Positions 1-8,785 of a stretch of 64,000 bases of DNA are shown piece by piece. Origin of the DNA: an uncultured Enterobacteriaceae bacterium (GTDB lineage: Bacteria > Pseudomonadota > Gammaproteobacteria > Enterobacterales > Enterobacteriaceae); the NCBI GenBank assembly GCA_936920625.1, contig CAKZHC010000037.1, positions 1 through 64,000 on the forward strand, written 5' to 3'. Positions within the stretch are counted from its first letter, which is position 1. Every line of letters starts with the position of its first letter. Below the pieces are notes generated by a model. That model saw only the letters and a list, made by a program, of their open reading frames with translations. It was not told where the DNA came from and did not search any database. A program made the translations under genes and the position numbers.

Positions 1-161
1 AACTAATTAAAAACTTATTTACTATTCTGGTAAAAATAAAAATATATCATTAAAAATAAAATCAATGTATTATTTAGTCATATTATGCTAACCATATTTA
101 TATTAAGAAAATAACTTTTTAATTAGTTTAGAATTATTTTAAAGAGGCAGGTTATTATTTT

Positions 162-792
162 ATGTATAATTTTTTCTATGGACTATTCCTTTCGGGTAGT
201 ATGATCATCGCCATTGGCGCTCAAAACATACATGTTATTAAAAATGGCATAGCAAAGAATAATATTCTTTGCATCGTGCTAATTTGTTTTTTATGTGATT
301 TTCTATTGATGTCAACAGGTGTTTTCTTTGTAGGATCAATTTCAAAGATCAGTAAGAGAGCAACCCTAATAATTTCTATTCTGTCTGTATTTTTTCTTCT
401 CATCTACGGCGCACTCTACTTTCAGGAGTGCGTCCAAAAATAGGAATAATACTAATCCTTCTTTTTATTCAGATAAGAAAACTTCATTATTCAAGTCTAT
501 TATCACTACATTGGGTGTAACCTTATTAAATCCTCACGTCTATCTTGATACTATAGTTATTGTAGGAGGAATATCTGCCTCTCTTACCTTTGAAGAAAAA
601 ATATTTTTTATTACCGGTACTTTAATTTCTTCTTTTATGTGGTTCTTTGGGTTAGGATATTTCTCAAAATATTTATTAAATTTTCTCAGAAGCAAAGTTG
701 CCTGGATAGTATTCGACACTTTTGTTGGTATATTTATGTGGTTTATTGCATCTACTATAGCGCTGTTTTGTTATAGGGAGATGATGAAATGA
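162..792 (+). pseudogene. argO: Arginine exporter ArgO (LysE family), frameshifted
   Basis: The two halves of one LysE-family exporter lie in different frames. Residues 1 to about 85 are read from the ATG at 162 and stop at 443. The rest is read in the next frame, open from about 420 to 792, and contains the family segment TLLNPHVYLDT that is nearly identical in E. coli ArgO. The early GAQNxxVxKxGI motif is also typical. Joined, the product would be close to the 211 residues of ArgO, with about six membrane segments, exporting L-arginine and canavanine. A one-base insertion near 412-422 explains the break: in the downstream frame TFRSA takes up the family pattern (E. coli AFKTA). The gene is much more AT-rich than its neighbours. 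A sequencing error is possible, but decay fits the rest of the window. Confidence 0.8.
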
Positions 793-1120
793 TCGCATCT
801 GCATCAACAGAATCATTTTAAAATTTTTCTGACCTTTATACCTTTCGTGTTTTATTTAAAAAGATATGATTAATTTACCTTAACCAGCCAGAAGTGTTGA
901 TTAAATAAAAGCGGATTCATCACTTTCTCTCTGGATCTTCTTTACTAAATGGTATTAATCAGAAAAGAACTTATTTTATTACTGCATCAGATATTATCTG
1001 GAAGTTTATTAATAGCTCAATACAATAGAAAGATTGACGAGGTTCTGGCCGGGGATGTCACTAATCTGACACTTTTAGAAATAGTGATAGGTGGTAAATA
1101 ATATAACTATTCGATTTAAT
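793..1120. other. AT-rich intergenic stretch, no gene seen
   Basis: This gap separates the broken exporter gene from the 3' end of the tRNA operon. No open frame with recognisable protein similarity and no clear terminator hairpin for the tRNA operon was found. Confidence 0.6.
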
Positions 1121-1197
1121 TGGTCGGCGAGAGAGGATTTGAACCTCCGACCCACTGGTCCCAAACCAGTTGCGCTACCAAGCTGCGCTACTCGCCG
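1121..1197 (-). tRNA. proM: tRNA-Pro (UGG)
   Basis: A full cloverleaf is read on the minus strand, 77 nt with an encoded CCA end (TGG at 1121-1123). The anticodon loop TTTGGGA gives anticodon TGG for proline. The T-arm GGTTCAAATCC and the acceptor stem CGGCGAG/CTCGCCG are intact. It is the last gene of a four-tRNA operon whose order, argX-hisR-leuT-proM, is as in E. coli. Confidence 0.98.
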
Positions 1198-1239
1198 ATA
1201 CAACACTACTAACAGCAAAAGCTAACACATTATTTTGAT

Positions 1240-1324
1240 TGGTGCGAGGGGGGGGACTCGAACCCCCACGTCCGAAGACACTAACACCTGAAGCTAGCGC
1301 GTCTACCAATTCCGCCACCTTCGC
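1240..1324 (-). tRNA. leuT: tRNA-Leu (CAG)
   Basis: A class II tRNA of 85 nt including encoded CCA. The anticodon stem-loop around GCTTCAGGTG gives CAG. The long variable arm (GTGTCTTCGGAC) is about 2 nt shorter than that of E. coli leuT but can still pair. It is the third gene of the argX-hisR-leuT-proM operon. Confidence 0.97.
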
Positions 1325-1340
1325 ATACCATCAAACTTAT

Positions 1341-1416
1341 TGGGGTGGCTAATGGGACTCGAACCCACGACAACTGGAATCACAATCCAGGGCTCTACCA
1401 ACTGAGCTATAGCCAC
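1341..1416 (-). tRNA. hisR: tRNA-His (GUG)
   Basis: A 76-nt cloverleaf including CCA, with anticodon loop ATTGTGA giving GTG for histidine. The mature sequence is essentially that of E. coli hisR. It is the second gene of the tRNA operon. Confidence 0.98.
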
Positions 1417-1535
1417 CTTTGATAACCACAAACTGGTTCATCCTTTTTCTGACACTATCTGTCTGTAGTGAAAAAGAATCTGCTGAACCAACGCAGCCAG
1501 TTTACTACCTCAGCTTTAGCGCACAAACAAAACAG

Positions 1536-1612
<77 letters not shown>

Positions 1613-1641
1613 GTAGCCGCGTAGCGCCGTCGCGGATGGGC

Positions 1642-1670
1642 ATAGTACGGATTTGAGCTCATGCTGTCCA
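1642..1670 (-). promoter_or_regulatory. Promoter of the argX-hisR-leuT-proM operon
   Basis: On the minus strand a -35 TGGACA (1665-1670), a 17-bp spacer and a -10 TACTAT (1642-1647) precede argX by about 30 bp. The stretch between the -10 and argX is GC-rich, like the discriminators of stringently controlled tRNA promoters. An A/T-rich block just upstream of the -35 could act as an UP element. Confidence 0.65.
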
Positions 1671-1871
1671 GTGCTTTTTATACAAAAGCCTGTGTTTGTT
1701 TACGCTTTGCACACTGTCTGGCCTTCCACCGCTATCAGGTTTGGAGATTACAGAAAGTTTATACATGAGCAAACAGACTGGTGCCAGCTTCTCCCGGAAT
1801 TGCGATGCTGTTAACGTGATTTTCGGCGGGGCCTGACTGCAAAATCTGCACATCATTATGTTTTACTTTTC

Positions 1872-2960
1872 TTAACCCTCACTAGTCCGGTGATCAAAGC
1901 GTCTTTTCATACGTTTTATAAAACGTGCCACCCGCCACGCATGCTTTATGCAGTAGCCATAAAATATAAATATCAGCAGAAATAGCGAGAACATTATCCA
2001 GTCGGAGATGAATGACAAATTTTGCCCCAGAACGCCAATTCCCGCCAGCAGGACTGCTATCAGCGTAATCAGCATTAAAGTCTGGCCTGACGTAAAACCA
2101 GCGCGCATGATCAGATGATGAATATGTTGTCTGTCAGCCGCAAAAGGACTCATACCTTTACTCATGCGCCGGTACATAATCGCTACCATATCCATTAGTG
2201 GAATGGCTATCAGCCAGAGTGCTGTCACCGGAGCGATTGCTGGCAACTCTCCCTGCGTAGATTCCAGTAAGATCCAGATAATGGTAAAACCAATAAGTGT
2301 ACTACCCGCATCTCCCATAAAGACTTTGTAGCGCCGCCCCATTATCCCTAAGTTAAACAAAATGTGAGGGGTAATAGTGGTAATCATTATCAGACACCAT
2401 ATGCCAAGGCTGATGTAGCCGCTGCTAAACAACAAAATCCCCATTGCCAAAAAGGTAACGCAGGAAAGGCAGCCAAGCAGCCCGTCAATACCATCAATCA
2501 TATTGAATGCGTTGATTGAAGCCCAGACAGCGAACAGTGTTAATATGTAACCGAACGGACCCACTACCATCTCCCAGGGGCCCAGAATAAACCCAAAACT
2601 TAGCAAATAGAGTTTACCTGTGAACATCATTACGAGTGCGATAATTGCCTGAACCAGTGCACGAATTTTAACACTGACGTCAAAACGATCATCAAGTATG
2701 CCGATGAATACCAGCACCCAGGCGCTGAAAAGATACAACCTGATTTGCGGAATGTGATGATGCATGATCGCAAAGGCGAAGCAGATTCCCGCCATGACTG
2801 AAACACCGCCAGCCAGAGGAATTGCACCCTGATGACGTTTACGTAATCCAGGCCTGTCCACCAGACCAACGTGCTTAGCCGCTTTGCGGGCATAAAATAG
2901 AAATGCCAGTGTAAATATAAAAACCGTGGCAAATTCGGCACTAGTTCTAAGTAAATTCAC
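1872..2960 (-). CDS. wecA: UDP-GlcNAc:undecaprenyl-phosphate GlcNAc-1-phosphate transferase WecA
   Basis: This inner-membrane enzyme moves GlcNAc-1-phosphate from UDP-GlcNAc to undecaprenyl phosphate, the first lipid-linked step of enterobacterial common antigen and of many O-antigens. With the GTG start at 2960 the protein has 362 residues and begins VNLLRTSAEF, as in E. coli; the open frame extends further upstream to 3023 without similarity. Family motifs are in place: DDRFD at 90-94, NAFNMIDGIDG with D156 and D159, and the HIHH motif of the last cytoplasmic loop. It follows rho on the same strand, as in E. coli. The usual downstream wzzE-wecBC...wecG genes are missing, and the next gene is argX. 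An intact wecA without them suggests use in O-antigen or other glycan synthesis (inference). Confidence 0.96.
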   Translation of the reverse strand: MNLLRTSAEFATVFIFTLAFLFYARKAAKHVGLVDRPGLRKRHQGAIPLAGGVSVMAGICFAFAIMHHHIPQIRLYLFSAWVLVFIGILDDRFDVSVKIRALVQAIIALVMMFTGKLYLLSFGFILGPWEMVVGPFGYILTLFAVWASINAFNMIDGIDGLLGCLSCVTFLAMGILLFSSGYISLGIWCLIMITTITPHILFNLGIMGRRYKVFMGDAGSTLIGFTIIWILLESTQGELPAIAPVTALWLIAIPLMDMVAIMYRRMSKGMSPFAADRQHIHHLIMRAGFTSGQTLMLITLIAVLLAGIGVLGQNLSFISDWIMFSLFLLIFIFYGYCIKHAWRVARFIKRMKRRFDHRTSEG

Positions 2961-3128
2961 ACTAAATCCGTCTCTGCTAATTGTTCCCCGCCTTGGTAAA
3001 CAATAATCAAGCCACCGACACATATCCGATTTTGATTCCCTGATGACCTAAGGACAAATCCGGATTATATCTGTTATCAAGGCGTAGTATGTGTGGTTTT
3101 GCAGAAATGATCCTATAACTCCGCCAGC

Positions 3129-3156
3129 AAAAACGCCACGTCTGAACGTGGCGTTT
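3129..3156 (-). terminator. Intrinsic terminator downstream of rho
   Basis: A perfect 11-bp stem, AAACGCCACGT / ACGTGGCGTTT with a 4-nt loop (3131-3156), is followed on the minus strand by a run of T (3129-3133). It lies between rho and wecA, so it probably ends or attenuates rho transcription before wecA. Confidence 0.8.
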
Positions 3157-3294
3157 ATCAAACTTTCTAAATAACGTTACATGGCAAGGCTGCCTGGATG
3201 GCTACCGACAGGCAAGAACGCATTTCCCTTCGCGCCCAATCGTCACGTCAGTAATGCTAAACTGCGGGAGGCACGATGCAGACAGTCGCAAACC

Positions 3295-3342
3295 GACTAC
3301 TGACTACTGACTACTGACTACTGACTACTGACTACTGACTAC
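3295..3342. repeat. Heptanucleotide tandem repeat (GACTACT)n
   Basis: Six perfect copies of GACTACT and a seventh lacking its last base run without interruption for 48 bp, in the gap between the rho stop codon and the rho terminator. The unit is not a multiple of three, but the array is non-coding, so copy changes would alter only the rho mRNA 3' region and the rho-wecA spacing. Confidence 0.95.
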
Positions 3343-3371
3343 GGCTCAATCACTCTCTCATCCTGCGAGTG

Positions 3372-4631
3372 TTACGAGCGTTTCATCATATCGAAAAAGT
3401 CATCATTGGTTTTCGTCATCGCCAGTTTGTTGATGAGAAACTCCATCGCATCGATTTCACCCATTGGATGAATAATCTTGCGCAGGATCCACATTTTCTG
3501 TAGCTCTTCCTGCGAAGTCAGCAACTCTTCTTTGCGAGTGCCTGAGCGATTATAGTCAATTGCAGGGAAAACACGTTTCTCAGCGATTTTACGTGACAGA
3601 TGGAGTTCCATATTACCTGTCCCTTTAAACTCCTCGTAGATAACCTCATCCATCTTAGAACCGGTGTCAATCAGCGCTGTAGCGATGATAGTCAGGCTAC
3701 CACCTTCTTCCATATTTCGGGCTGCTCCAAAAAAACGTTTTGGCCGATGCAATGCGTTAGCATCCACACCACCCGTAAGTACCTTACCGGAAGCAGGTAC
3801 TACCGTATTGTAGGCACGAGCCAGACGGGTAATCGAGTCCAGCAGAATGATCACGTCTTTCTTATGTTCAACTAAACGTTTGGCCTTTTCTATAACCATC
3901 TCAGCTACCTGAACATGGCGAGATGCTGGCTCATCGAAAGTAGACGCTACCACTTCCCCTTTTACCAGGCGCTGCATCTCCGTAACTTCTTCCGGCCGCT
4001 CGTCAATCAATAGCACCATCAGCACACAGTCTGGATGATTAAAAGCAAAACTCTGCGCGATGTTTTGCAGCAACATGGTCTTACCGGCTTTCGGTGGAGC
4101 CACAATCAGACCACGCTGACCCCGGCCAATCGGTGAAGCCAAATCCAGCACACGCGCCGTAAGATCCTCCGTTGAACCATTACCTCGCTCCATGCGCAAA
4201 CGTGAGTTGGCATGCAGTGGAGTGAGGTTCTCAAACAGGATCTTGCTGCGGGCGTTCTCAGGCTTATCGAAGTTAACTTCATTAACTTTGAGCAGAGCAA
4301 AATAACGCTCTCCCTCTTTTGGCGGGCGGATCTTACCAGAGATGGTATCACCCGTGCGGAGATTGAAGCGACGAATCTGACTGGGAGAAACATAAATATC
4401 ATCAGGGCCAGCAAGGTAGGAGCTGTCAGCAGAACGGAGGAAACCAAATCCGTCCTGCAAAATCTCCAGCACACCGTCTCCGAAGATATCCTCGCCACTT
4501 TTTGCATGTTGCTTGAGGATAGCAAAGATAATGTCCTGCTTGCGCATTCGCGCCAGGTTTTCCAGTCCCATATTCTCGCCGAGAGTAATCAGATCAGAAA
4601 CCGGCGTATTTTTTAATTCGGTAAGATTCAT
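3372..4631 (-). CDS. rho: Transcription termination factor Rho
   Basis: Rho is the hexameric RNA-dependent ATPase that ends transcription at unstructured C-rich sites. The 419 residues equal the E. coli length and similarity is very high throughout. The N-terminal helical domain (1-47) and the OSB RNA-binding fold (about 50-125) are followed by the Walker A APPKAGKT (about 178-185), the Walker B/arginine region VIILLDSITRLARAYN, and the Q-loop and R-loop around GKVLTGGVDANAL. No key residue is changed. It starts at ATG 4631 after a leader whose last 35 nt closely resemble that of E. coli. It lies between trxA and wecA, the conserved order. Confidence 0.99.
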   Translation of the reverse strand: MNLTELKNTPVSDLITLGENMGLENLARMRKQDIIFAILKQHAKSGEDIFGDGVLEILQDGFGFLRSADSSYLAGPDDIYVSPSQIRRFNLRTGDTISGKIRPPKEGERYFALLKVNEVNFDKPENARSKILFENLTPLHANSRLRMERGNGSTEDLTARVLDLASPIGRGQRGLIVAPPKAGKTMLLQNIAQSFAFNHPDCVLMVLLIDERPEEVTEMQRLVKGEVVASTFDEPASRHVQVAEMVIEKAKRLVEHKKDVIILLDSITRLARAYNTVVPASGKVLTGGVDANALHRPKRFFGAARNMEEGGSLTIIATALIDTGSKMDEVIYEEFKGTGNMELHLSRKIAEKRVFPAIDYNRSGTRKEELLTSQEELQKMWILRKIIHPMGEIDAMEFLINKLAMTKTNDDFFDMMKRS

Positions 4632-4949
4632 AATGGTGGGTTCTTAAACTCGGGGTAAATCTCAAACTGTTTGTCGTGGATGATATGGCAATTATTACTC
4701 ATATCTACTGATAGCATATCTCTTCCTGATTTCTCTAAAGATCATGATACAAACTGACAATCATCGACATGTCTGACAGGACAGACTTTAACGCTCAGGT
4801 AATTAATACAGCGTATAACAAGAGATAATGCTTCAAGATACTACAGGGTAAGTTCAGAGTGCAGCCGAGATAACATAGCATGCGAAATATCTGGCGTCCA
4901 GCAGTGGAGTAAAAATTCCGCTGTCGCCAGTGTAGGAAACAGCAAAAGC
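4632..4949 (-). promoter_or_regulatory. rho leader region
   Basis: The 318 bp between trxA and rho correspond to the long autoregulated rho leader of E. coli. The segment just before the rho ATG (GAGATTTACCCCGAGTTTAA and the few bases after it) is almost identical to E. coli. A counterpart of the 33-codon rhoL leader gene could not be recognised. Autogenous Rho-dependent attenuation is known in E. coli and is inferred here. Confidence 0.55.
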
Positions 4950-5318
4950 CTAAACTAAATTGGTATCCAGAAATTCTTTTAGCTGAGTTTTTGAAAGCAA
5001 CCCGACTTTAGTCTTCTTCACTTCTCCGTTCACGAACAACAGCAATGTTGGAATACCACGAATACCATATTTTGGTGCTGTAAGTGGATTCTCATCGATG
5101 TTAAGCTTATAAACCGTCAGTTTATCGTTAAACGTTTTAGCGATATCTTCAAGGACAGGCGCAATTCTATTACAAGGCTCACACCACTCAGCCCAAAAAT
5201 CAACAAGTATAGGGCGCGACTTCGACGCCTCAACGACATCGTTTTCGAATTGCTTGTCGGTTAACTTAATAGTAGAGCTACCTCCGGTAGGAATAGCCTT
5301 TTTTTTGTCGCTGCACAT
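4950..5318 (-). CDS. trxA: Thioredoxin 1 with a variant CEPC active site
   Basis: This is the thioredoxin of the trxA-rho locus: the C-terminal part (TAPKYGIRGIPTLLLF, then a GLLSKTQLKEFLD ending) is almost that of E. coli TrxA. It has two departures from the family. The redox motif is Cys46-Glu-Pro-Cys49 instead of the nearly invariant CGPC. The N-terminus carries about 12 extra residues (KKAIPTGGSS region) after MCSDK, giving 122 residues instead of 109. The ATG at 5318 is chosen because a GGAG site lies 9 nt upstream and the sequence begins like E. coli MSDK. Codons 5-7 lie in a run of eight A, a slippage-prone site. It is divergent from rhlB. The protein is probably still a thiol-disulfide reductant, but its redox potential may differ. 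Confidence 0.93.
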   Translation of the reverse strand: MCSDKKKAIPTGGSSTIKLTDKQFENDVVEASKSRPILVDFWAEWCEPCNRIAPVLEDIAKTFNDKLTVYKLNIDENPLTAPKYGIRGIPTLLLFVNGEVKKTKVGLLSKTQLKEFLDTNLV

Positions 5319-5442
5319 TAACTTAACTCCACTCAACAAGATTAAACCTAACTGGTTAGCACAGAATCGGCTAATAAAAAATAATTTTATTTCAATGGAT
5401 ACACTTTTGTATAACAACCGTAAAGTGATATTCTACCACGCT

Positions 5443-6729
5443 ATGAGTAAAACACACTTAACCGAACAAAAGTTTTCTGACTTTGCATTGCATGCGAAGG
5501 TATTAGAAGCTCTTGCAAATAAAGGCTTTAATCACTGCACACCCATACAAGCACTCACTCTGCCATTAACACTGGCAGGACGAGATGTTGCAGGGCAGGC
5601 GCAGACAGGGACAGGTAAAACGATGGCGTTTTTAACGTCAACGTTTCATCATCTTCTCTCTCATCCCACAGCCGGAGAGCTGCGAGGCAACCAGCCCCGT
5701 GCGTTGATTATGGCTCCAACCCGTGAACTGGCGGTACAAATTCACGCTGATGCACAACCACTGGCGCTCACTGCTAATCTTAAACTCGGACTCGCCTATG
5801 GTGGGGATGGTTACGATAAGCAACTAAAAGTACTGGAGAACGGAGTCGATATTCTGATTGGCACTACTGGTCGTCTGATCGACTATACCAAACAGAACTA
5901 TATTAATCTCAGTGCTATCCAGGTTGTGGTACTCGATGAAGCTGATCGGATGTTTGATGTCGGGTTTATAAAAGATATCCGCTGGCTTTTTCGTCGGATG
6001 CCAGCTGTGGCCACACGCCTGAATATGTTGTTCTCGGCCACACTCTCTTTTCGGATTCGGGAACTGGCATTTGAACATATGAATAACGCAGAATATATCG
6101 AAGTAGAACCGGAACAGAAAACCGGACATCGCATCAAAGAAGAGCTCTTTTATCCATCAAATGAGGATAAAATGCGATTGCTACAGACGCTGATCGAGGA
6201 AGAATGGCCAGAACGTGCTATTGTTTTCGCCAATACCCGGCATCGCTGTGAAGAGGTCTGGGGCTATCTCACTGCTGATGGTCATCGCGTTGGGCTGCTT
6301 ACCGGCGATGTGGCACAGAAAAAACGTCTGCGTATTTTAGATGACTTTACGAAAGGAGATATCGACATTCTGGTAGCAACAGATGTCGCTGCACGTGGTT
6401 TGCATATTCCAGAAGTCACCCATGTATTTAACTATGATCTCCCCGATGATCGCGAAGATTACGTGCACCGAATCGGTCGGACCGGACGTGCTGGCGCCAG
6501 TGGCCACTCCATCAGCCTCGCCTGTGAAGAGTACGCCCTCAATTTACCTGCCATTGAAGAGTATATTGGCCACGGTATTCCCGTAAGCCGTTACAACAGC
6601 GACGCTTTGCTCAACGCTCTGCCTGCGCCAAAACGATTAAACCGCCATCGTTCAGCCAGCGGCACCCGGCGCGGAGGGAATAACCGCCGAGGTAACACAC
6701 CTCGTCATCCGCGCAAAGGGACAAGTTAA
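5443..6729 (+). CDS. rhlB: DEAD-box ATP-dependent RNA helicase RhlB
   Basis: RhlB unwinds structured RNA for the RNase E degradosome. The ATG at 5443 starts MSKTHLTEQKFSDFALH, identical in kind to E. coli, so the longer upstream open frame (from 5254) is not coding. The 428 residues carry the Q motif (FNHCTPIQ), Walker A AQTGTGKT (53-60), PTREL, the DEAD box, SAT, and HRIGRTGRAG. A basic Arg/Gly-rich tail follows (about 405-428), as in E. coli. It is divergent from trxA across 124 bp and is followed after 7 bp by gppA, as expected for a two-gene operon. Confidence 0.98.
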   Translation: MSKTHLTEQKFSDFALHAKVLEALANKGFNHCTPIQALTLPLTLAGRDVAGQAQTGTGKTMAFLTSTFHHLLSHPTAGELRGNQPRALIMAPTRELAVQIHADAQPLALTANLKLGLAYGGDGYDKQLKVLENGVDILIGTTGRLIDYTKQNYINLSAIQVVVLDEADRMFDVGFIKDIRWLFRRMPAVATRLNMLFSATLSFRIRELAFEHMNNAEYIEVEPEQKTGHRIKEELFYPSNEDKMRLLQTLIEEEWPERAIVFANTRHRCEEVWGYLTADGHRVGLLTGDVAQKKRLRILDDFTKGDIDILVATDVAARGLHIPEVTHVFNYDLPDDREDYVHRIGRTGRAGASGHSISLACEEYALNLPAIEEYIGHGIPVSRYNSDALLNALPAPKRLNRHRSASGTRRGGNNRRGNTPRHPRKGTS

Positions 6730-6736
6730 CGTTACT

Positions 6737-8224
6737 ATGATCAACAGGCCCTCACTCTATGCGGCAATTGATCTTGGTTCCAATAGTTTTCATATGCTGG
6801 TAGTGCGGGAAATTGCTGGCACTATACAGACAGTAACAAGAATAAAGCGTAAAGTGCGTCTGGCCGCCGGATTGAACCAGAACACTCACCAGCTCACAGA
6901 AGAGGCAATGGCAAGCGGCTGGCAGTGTCTTTCCCTCTTCTCCGAACAGCTTACAGGGATCCCAAAGCAACAAATTCGTGTAGTGGCGACTGCTACCATC
7001 AGATCCGCTACTAACGCTGAGACTTTTCTGAAAAAAGCGCAACATATTTTGGGCTGCCCTATCAGCGTCATCAGCGGTGAGGAAGAAGCCCTGCTGGTTT
7101 ATCAGGGGATGTCATACACCACGGCTGGATCTGATAAGCGCCTGGTAATCGACATCGGTGGTGGCAGCACTGAATTAGCAATCGGTATCGGTCCCCATAC
7201 AACGGCGTTGTATAGTCTTCCCATGGGTTGTGTAACCTGGCTCGACCGCTATTTTACCGGAGGTCATCTCAATAAACACAATTTTAAACTGGCTGAACAG
7301 GCTGCCTGCAAACTTCTCCATCCTGTAGCAAGTCAGTTGCGAGCCCAAGGCTGGGAAGTCTGTGTTGGCGCATCTGGTACCCTGCAAGCGCTGCAGGAAA
7401 TAATGATGGCAAAAGAGCTGGATGAATTCATTACCCTGAAAAAACTGCGGCAGCTGAAGCAGTACACTATTGAGTCTGGCAGAGTAGCCTCTCTGAATAT
7501 AGAAGGTTTAAACCATGAACGTGCCTCGGTTTTCCCCGGTGGTCTGTCAATATTGATCGCCATCTTTCGGCAGCTAAAGATCAATCACATAATGCTGGCT
7601 GGCGGTGCACTGCGGGAAGGTCTGGTCTATGGCATGTTGCATCTGTCCATCGATGATGATGTACGCAGCCGCACACTGCATAGCATCCTGCACTGCTTTA
7701 ATATCGATACAATTCAGGCTGACCGTGTTCGCCAGCTGGCACTTAATTTGTTGGAACAGGTCAGGCAAAGCTGGCAGCTGGATGAAAGCTGCCGCCATTA
7801 CCTTGAAAGCGCCGCTTTCATTCACGAAATAGGCCTTAGCGTAAATTTCAGGCAGGCTTCTAAGCACGCAGCTTATCTTATTCACCATTTAGATCTGCCG
7901 GGTTTTACACCAGCACAGAAAAAATTGTTAGCAGCGCTACTGGAAAATCAAAGCGGCAATATCGATCCGTCTTTACTCACCAAACAAAACGCACTGCCGC
8001 CACATCTGGCAAAGTATCTTTGTCGCTTGCTACGACTAGCGATAATTTTTGCCACCACTCGTCACGACAATGCCTTATCTGCAGTGCAGCTTTCCACAAA
8101 TGGCGATGAACTGCATGTAAATTTACCTGCGAGATGGCTTGAAGCGCATCCATTACGTGCAGAACTACTCGAACAAGAGCGCCTTTGGTACTCGTCTGTA
8201 CTTTGGTCACTGACCATTTCCTGA
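6737..8224 (+). CDS. gppA: Guanosine-5'-triphosphate,3'-diphosphate pyrophosphatase / exopolyphosphatase GppA
   Basis: GppA converts pppGpp to ppGpp and can degrade polyphosphate, linking the stringent response to phosphate pools. The 495 residues match the E. coli length (494). The actin-like fold motifs are present: phosphate-1 AIDLGSNSFHML near residues 9-20, the phosphate-2 region VIDIGGGSTEL (about 136-146), and AGGALREGLVYGML. A C-terminal HD-like domain contains HEIGLSVNFRQA. It lies 7 bp behind rhlB, the E. coli arrangement. The rep helicase gene, next in E. coli, is absent here. Confidence 0.96.
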   Translation: MINRPSLYAAIDLGSNSFHMLVVREIAGTIQTVTRIKRKVRLAAGLNQNTHQLTEEAMASGWQCLSLFSEQLTGIPKQQIRVVATATIRSATNAETFLKKAQHILGCPISVISGEEEALLVYQGMSYTTAGSDKRLVIDIGGGSTELAIGIGPHTTALYSLPMGCVTWLDRYFTGGHLNKHNFKLAEQAACKLLHPVASQLRAQGWEVCVGASGTLQALQEIMMAKELDEFITLKKLRQLKQYTIESGRVASLNIEGLNHERASVFPGGLSILIAIFRQLKINHIMLAGGALREGLVYGMLHLSIDDDVRSRTLHSILHCFNIDTIQADRVRQLALNLLEQVRQSWQLDESCRHYLESAAFIHEIGLSVNFRQASKHAAYLIHHLDLPGFTPAQKKLLAALLENQSGNIDPSLLTKQNALPPHLAKYLCRLLRLAIIFATTRHDNALSAVQLSTNGDELHVNLPARWLEAHPLRAELLEQERLWYSSVLWSLTIS

Positions 8225-8295
8225 CAAACACTTTGCCCATATCACTCAGTTTGCTATAAACACACTTCTGTCTACTTATCTATGCAGGAAAGCAA

Positions 8296-8691
8296 ATGTT
8301 ACCCTCCCACACAGTCACACAGACCATCACACGCAACTGGATTGATCTCTATGAAACCATCTGGAAACCAGAATTTTTTTCACGCTGGGCATTCGGCCTA
8401 TGTCAGGGAGAGATGATCCAAGATGGCGATCACTGGAAAACAGGTAGTCTGGACCAGGAGATCAGAATCCGTTTCACGCCATACAATGCATTTGGCATTA
8501 TGGACCACTTTGTAACAACCCATTCAGGTAAAGAGAGATATGTACCAATGCGTGTGATCGCTAACCAGTGTGGAGCTGATGTGATTATCACACTATTTCA
8601 GGATGAACTTACCTCAGATAAACTTTTTTCTGAAGCTATTGCAGCAACAGAGCATGATCTCCAGAAGCTAAATCTGGTCATGACGGGCTAG
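8296..8691 (+). CDS. SRPBCC (START-like) family protein of unknown function
   Basis: A 131-residue soluble protein with a ribosome site (AGGAAA) a few bases before its ATG. The pattern, an N-terminal strand, the WKPEFFSRWAFGL helix region, DHWKTGSL, then alternating strands and a long C-terminal helix (SEAIAATEHDLQKLNLVM), fits the polyketide cyclase/START-like ligand-binding fold. No catalytic residues can be assigned. It lies 71 bp downstream of gppA on the same strand, where E. coli has rep on the opposite strand. Its ligand and role are unknown. Confidence 0.7.
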   Translation: MLPSHTVTQTITRNWIDLYETIWKPEFFSRWAFGLCQGEMIQDGDHWKTGSLDQEIRIRFTPYNAFGIMDHFVTTHSGKERYVPMRVIANQCGADVIITLFQDELTSDKLFSEAIAATEHDLQKLNLVMTG

Positions 8692-8785
8692 TCTGTGGGA
8701 TTGAGGCATTTTGCACAACAGCAAAACTGACTGAAGAGCAACAACCAAACTTTTACACAGAACCTGAGTAGCAAAGCAAACAACA

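Noticed and set aside
1659..1856. 65-codon minus-strand open frame between wecA and argX
   Set aside because: It has no similarity, overlaps the tRNA promoter and lacks a ribosome site.
3295..3342. Possible CRISPR or phase-variable coding repeat
   Set aside because: The units are seven bases with no spacers, and the array lies outside any coding frame.
4632..4949. rhoL leader gene
   Set aside because: No frame resembling the 33-residue E. coli RhoL was found; only the last 35 nt of the leader are conserved.
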